From assembly GCA_017347445.1 (NCBI GenBank), contig AP021856.1:3790613-3854612 (forward strand): a stretch of DNA of 64,000 bases, in the 5' to 3' direction. The notes beneath the pieces are model-generated. The model was not told the origin of the DNA. It worked only from the letters and a program-made list of their open reading frames with translations, and made no database searches. Made by a program: the position numbers and the translations under genes. Positions within the stretch are counted from its first letter, which is position 1. Every line of letters begins with the position of its first letter. Positions 62,053 through 64,000 of this stretch are shown here, piece after piece. Source of the DNA: Candidatus Brocadia pituitae (GTDB taxonomy: Bacteria; Planctomycetota; Brocadiia; Brocadiales; Brocadiaceae).

Positions 62053-62967
62053 TCACTTTTCAGGAAACCAAAATACAAGGAACTCCCTTGTTGACGAAAG
62101 AACCTTTTCGGCATTTTCTAATGCCTTACTGGCATCTTCTTCCTCATACTCTTCAAATGGCAACCATAAACAATCGCCTATTATCCCAGGATACCTGCTA
62201 AGACTGACTTCTGGCTCTATGCCTTCTGCTATCTCTGCTATTGAAATAAGCTTTCTTTTCCACGTCTCTGGTATATTTTGTTCATATAATGCCTTCCTGA
62301 GTATCTCGCCAACAAAATGTGTTTTCTGGAAAAAGCCAAAGCCAATAAGAACAGCCTTTACGCATTTCTCAACCGACTGCTGAGAGTGATATACGGACTT
62401 ATCATAAAAACCCTCCTCAAGTAACCTTTTACTAATCAGATAATCCCTCTCACCGTCTTTAAACATGGCCATGGCAAAGTCTTTATTGCTTACTCGTGAA
62501 AGATACGTAACAACACCATATTCTGAAGGGAATTTCCAGCCATCTTCTAGTCGCTCAATACCTCTCATTCTTATATAATGCTTTGTTTTATCAATCAAAT
62601 TTTTTAAAAAATCGTTTCTATCCAGAAGAACTACTCCATCCTCTGCTATGTCAAGAAATAGCGGATTATGATTCATAAAGTTTGAGATCGTCTCTTCTGG
62701 TGTCAATAAAAGTATGTCCATTGGCAAAGCAGGAAGACCTTGTTTTATTTGCACTATCTCATTTCCTCTCCTGTGCCTTTTTGGATTAATCCCTTCTGCG
62801 ACAATAAGGATATCAACGTCTGAATGCAGCGTATCACTGCCCTTTGCCCTGGAACCAAACACAATCGCCCCGTATACATCAAAAGATGCCCTGGTATTTT
62901 CAAGAGCTATTTTAATTTGTGCAAACTTATTTCTTTCCATGTTATTTTGTATGATTGTCTCTATCAA
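62053..62967 (-). CDS. Fused nucleotidyltransferase-HEPN protein
   Basis: 304 residues. N-terminal MNT domain: GSRAKGSDTLHSDVDILI with Gly38-Ser39, Asp50/Asp52. C-terminal HEPN domain from about residue 165 (YHSQQSVEKCVKAVLIGFGF, KTHFVGEIL). Here toxin- and antitoxin-type domains are in one chain; such fusions may act in antibiotic or nucleotide modification rather than as toxins. Overlaps the radical SAM gene upstream by 4 bp. Confidence 0.75.
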   Translation of the reverse strand: MIETIIQNNMERNKFAQIKIALENTRASFDVYGAIVFGSRAKGSDTLHSDVDILIVAEGINPKRHRRGNEIVQIKQGLPALPMDILLLTPEETISNFMNHNPLFLDIAEDGVVLLDRNDFLKNLIDKTKHYIRMRGIERLEDGWKFPSEYGVVTYLSRVSNKDFAMAMFKDGERDYLISKRLLEEGFYDKSVYHSQQSVEKCVKAVLIGFGFFQKTHFVGEILRKALYEQNIPETWKRKLISIAEIAEGIEPEVSLSRYPGIIGDCLWLPFEEYEEEDASKALENAEKVLSSTREFLVFWFPEK

Positions 62968-64000
62968 ACAAATCTCAAATGTTCGCTATCTGCATTTAAA
63001 TACTCTAGAATAAGCCGGTTTTTTTCGTTTGCCACACAGTGGTGGTTACAAACTTTGGCAGGATTCACCTTAAAAAATTTGGCTTTGTCAGTCAACCAGA
63101 AATCTCTAAACCTTTGCTCCTTTATAGAACCGATGAGTGCCTCTTCAAGATTATAGGCCTTGTCCTGGCATGGATAAATATTAAGATCGGCGCCGATGAC
63201 GGGAAGTATCTGGAGATACGGACACCAGGTATAATCCTTTTTAAATTTTACATCCAGTTCATGATAGGCATCAAATATTTCAAATATCTCATCTTCAAAA
63301 TCTTCTTTCGCCCTTTCTGCTTGTTTCTTAACCAGATCAAAAAAAGGTCTATGGTATGCATTATTCTCTGCGCCATCGTTGCTCACGATGCAGGGGGACA
63401 CCTTTACATTGTTGACGCCAGTATCTTTGAGTTTCTTGATAAATGGGTAGACATGTCCGGCATTATGTTTATCAATGACAAAACTTACGCCCAAATAACA
63501 TTTCCCGCCCAATTTCTTGAAATTTTCCATATTCTTCATTACTTTTGTGAATTCGCCCTTTGCGACTCCCCGATAAAAGGCATAACTTTCATCATCCCAT
63601 CCATCGATAGAAATGCGCAACCAGGTACCGCGGTGGGCAAAAATCTCAGCAACTTCTCCCTGCAACCGTGCCCCATTGGTTAAGGATGCAAATTTTATCG
63701 GTGTCTGTGCTAGCTTCTTTACCGCGTCCGGCAGGTAAGGATAGTAAAACGGGTCTCCGCCCCCGCTAAAAGTGACCGCCTTTACCCCTATTTCCACAAG
63801 GTCATCAATAATTTCAGACATCTTTTCTTTGGGGATAAAATCCCTCTTATTCATATCCTTACCGAGTTGTAAATTATCCGCCTTATATGCGCAATACCAG
63901 CAGTTGTGACCACAGGCATTGGTAGGCTTAATCCTTATGTGGATTGGCGGAAGTATCTCCTCTTTCTGGACTGGCAAGGAGTCGATCTTCTTTTGATAAT
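62964..64000 (-). CDS. Radical SAM/SPASM protein (7 of 7), cut by window end
   Basis: Open through base 64000 on this strand, so the start probably lies beyond the window; the first in-frame start codon in view is TTG 63977. CGHNCWYC cluster after IHIRIKPTNA, then TFSGGGDPFYYP (SAM motif). SPASM-like end CPYLQILPVIGADLNIYPC and CNHHC. At least 337 residues. Confidence 0.8.
   Translation of the reverse strand, partial: YQKKIDSLPVQKEEILPPIHIRIKPTNACGHNCWYCAYKADNLQLGKDMNKRDFIPKEKMSEIIDDLVEIGVKAVTFSGGGDPFYYPYLPDAVKKLAQTPIKFASLTNGARLQGEVAEIFAHRGTWLRISIDGWDDESYAFYRGVAKGEFTKVMKNMENFKKLGGKCYLGVSFVIDKHNAGHVYPFIKKLKDTGVNNVKVSPCIVSNDGAENNAYHRPFFDLVKKQAERAKEDFEDEIFEIFDAYHELDVKFKKDYTWCPYLQILPVIGADLNIYPCQDKAYNLEEALIGSIKEQRFRDFWLTDKAKFFKVNPAKVCNHHCVANEKNRLILEYLNADSEHLRFV

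Noticed and set aside
1-64000. tRNA, rRNA or replication-origin features
   Set aside because: I found no cloverleaf with a CCA-type acceptor context, no rRNA-like conserved sequence and no DnaA-box cluster that I could support.

Overview
Organism. The window looks like chromosome from a moderately AT-rich Gram-negative bacterium. I infer a planctomycete, most likely an anammox-type member of the Brocadiales. The reasons are an HPr domain fused in front of PTS enzyme I beside a PtsN-like IIA gene and a hibernation factor, the block TIGR03936-rng-rplU-rpmA-obgE-coaX, and a heavy load of insertion sequences with DUF433/DUF5615 and HEPN/MNT pairs. No rRNA or marker enzyme settles this, so the assignment is an inference from gene content.

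Layout. (1) 1-9.8 kb, plus strand except one gene: a dense housekeeping block with the dapF 3' end, an M48 lipoprotein protease (minus strand), hpf, a PtsN-like IIA, an HPr-EI fusion, a TIGR03936 protein that appears to start at ATT, RNase G, L21, L27, Obg and CoaX. (2) 9.8-15.7 kb: a TPR protein, a protein made of two internal repeats, a SWIM/SNF2 helicase, an aminotransferase scrap, a membrane-protein gene killed by one stop codon, and a secreted seven-repeat beta-propeller. (3) 15.7-27.2 kb: a graveyard of mobile elements. Three near-identical copies of one IS481-like element (two here, the third at 32.3 kb) and one IS1634-like element lie among DUF1016 nucleases, a DUF433/DUF5615 pair, a DUF3800 gene and pieces of HsdS. 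(4) 27.2-40.4 kb, all minus strand: a type I restriction-modification and defence island, hsdR, DinD/BRO-like, hsdM (frameshifted) fused to hsdS, an OLD-type ATPase-TOPRIM gene broken by IS copy 3, KTSC and GIY-YIG small proteins, and an 808-residue zinc-hook ATPase that resembles the anticodon nuclease RloC. (5) 40.4-64 kb, all minus strand: a cell-surface glycan locus with three sulfotransferases, a flippase, several glycosyltransferases, UDP-galactopyranose mutase, an FkbM methyltransferase, a WbuC-like cupin, an epimerase and seven radical SAM proteins, with toxin-antitoxin and HEPN/MNT pairs interspersed.

How the genes work together. The PtsN/HPr-EI set without any visible sugar permease suggests a regulatory phosphorelay. 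The restriction genes, OLD protein and RloC-like ATPase fit a layered anti-phage island, with RloC as a possible second line triggered by DNA damage. In the last 23 kb, glycan assembly genes and radical SAM enzymes share one orientation, often with overlapping or nearly touching ends. This suggests that radical chemistry is part of building or decorating a surface glycan. No peptide precursor was seen beside any radical SAM gene.

Integrity. Several genes carry single-base frameshifts (HsdM, second DUF1016, DUF3800). They could be real decay or assembly errors in base runs. In contrast, the IS insertions in the OLD gene and in the older transposase are clean: removing the element plus one 6-bp target duplication restores both reading frames exactly.
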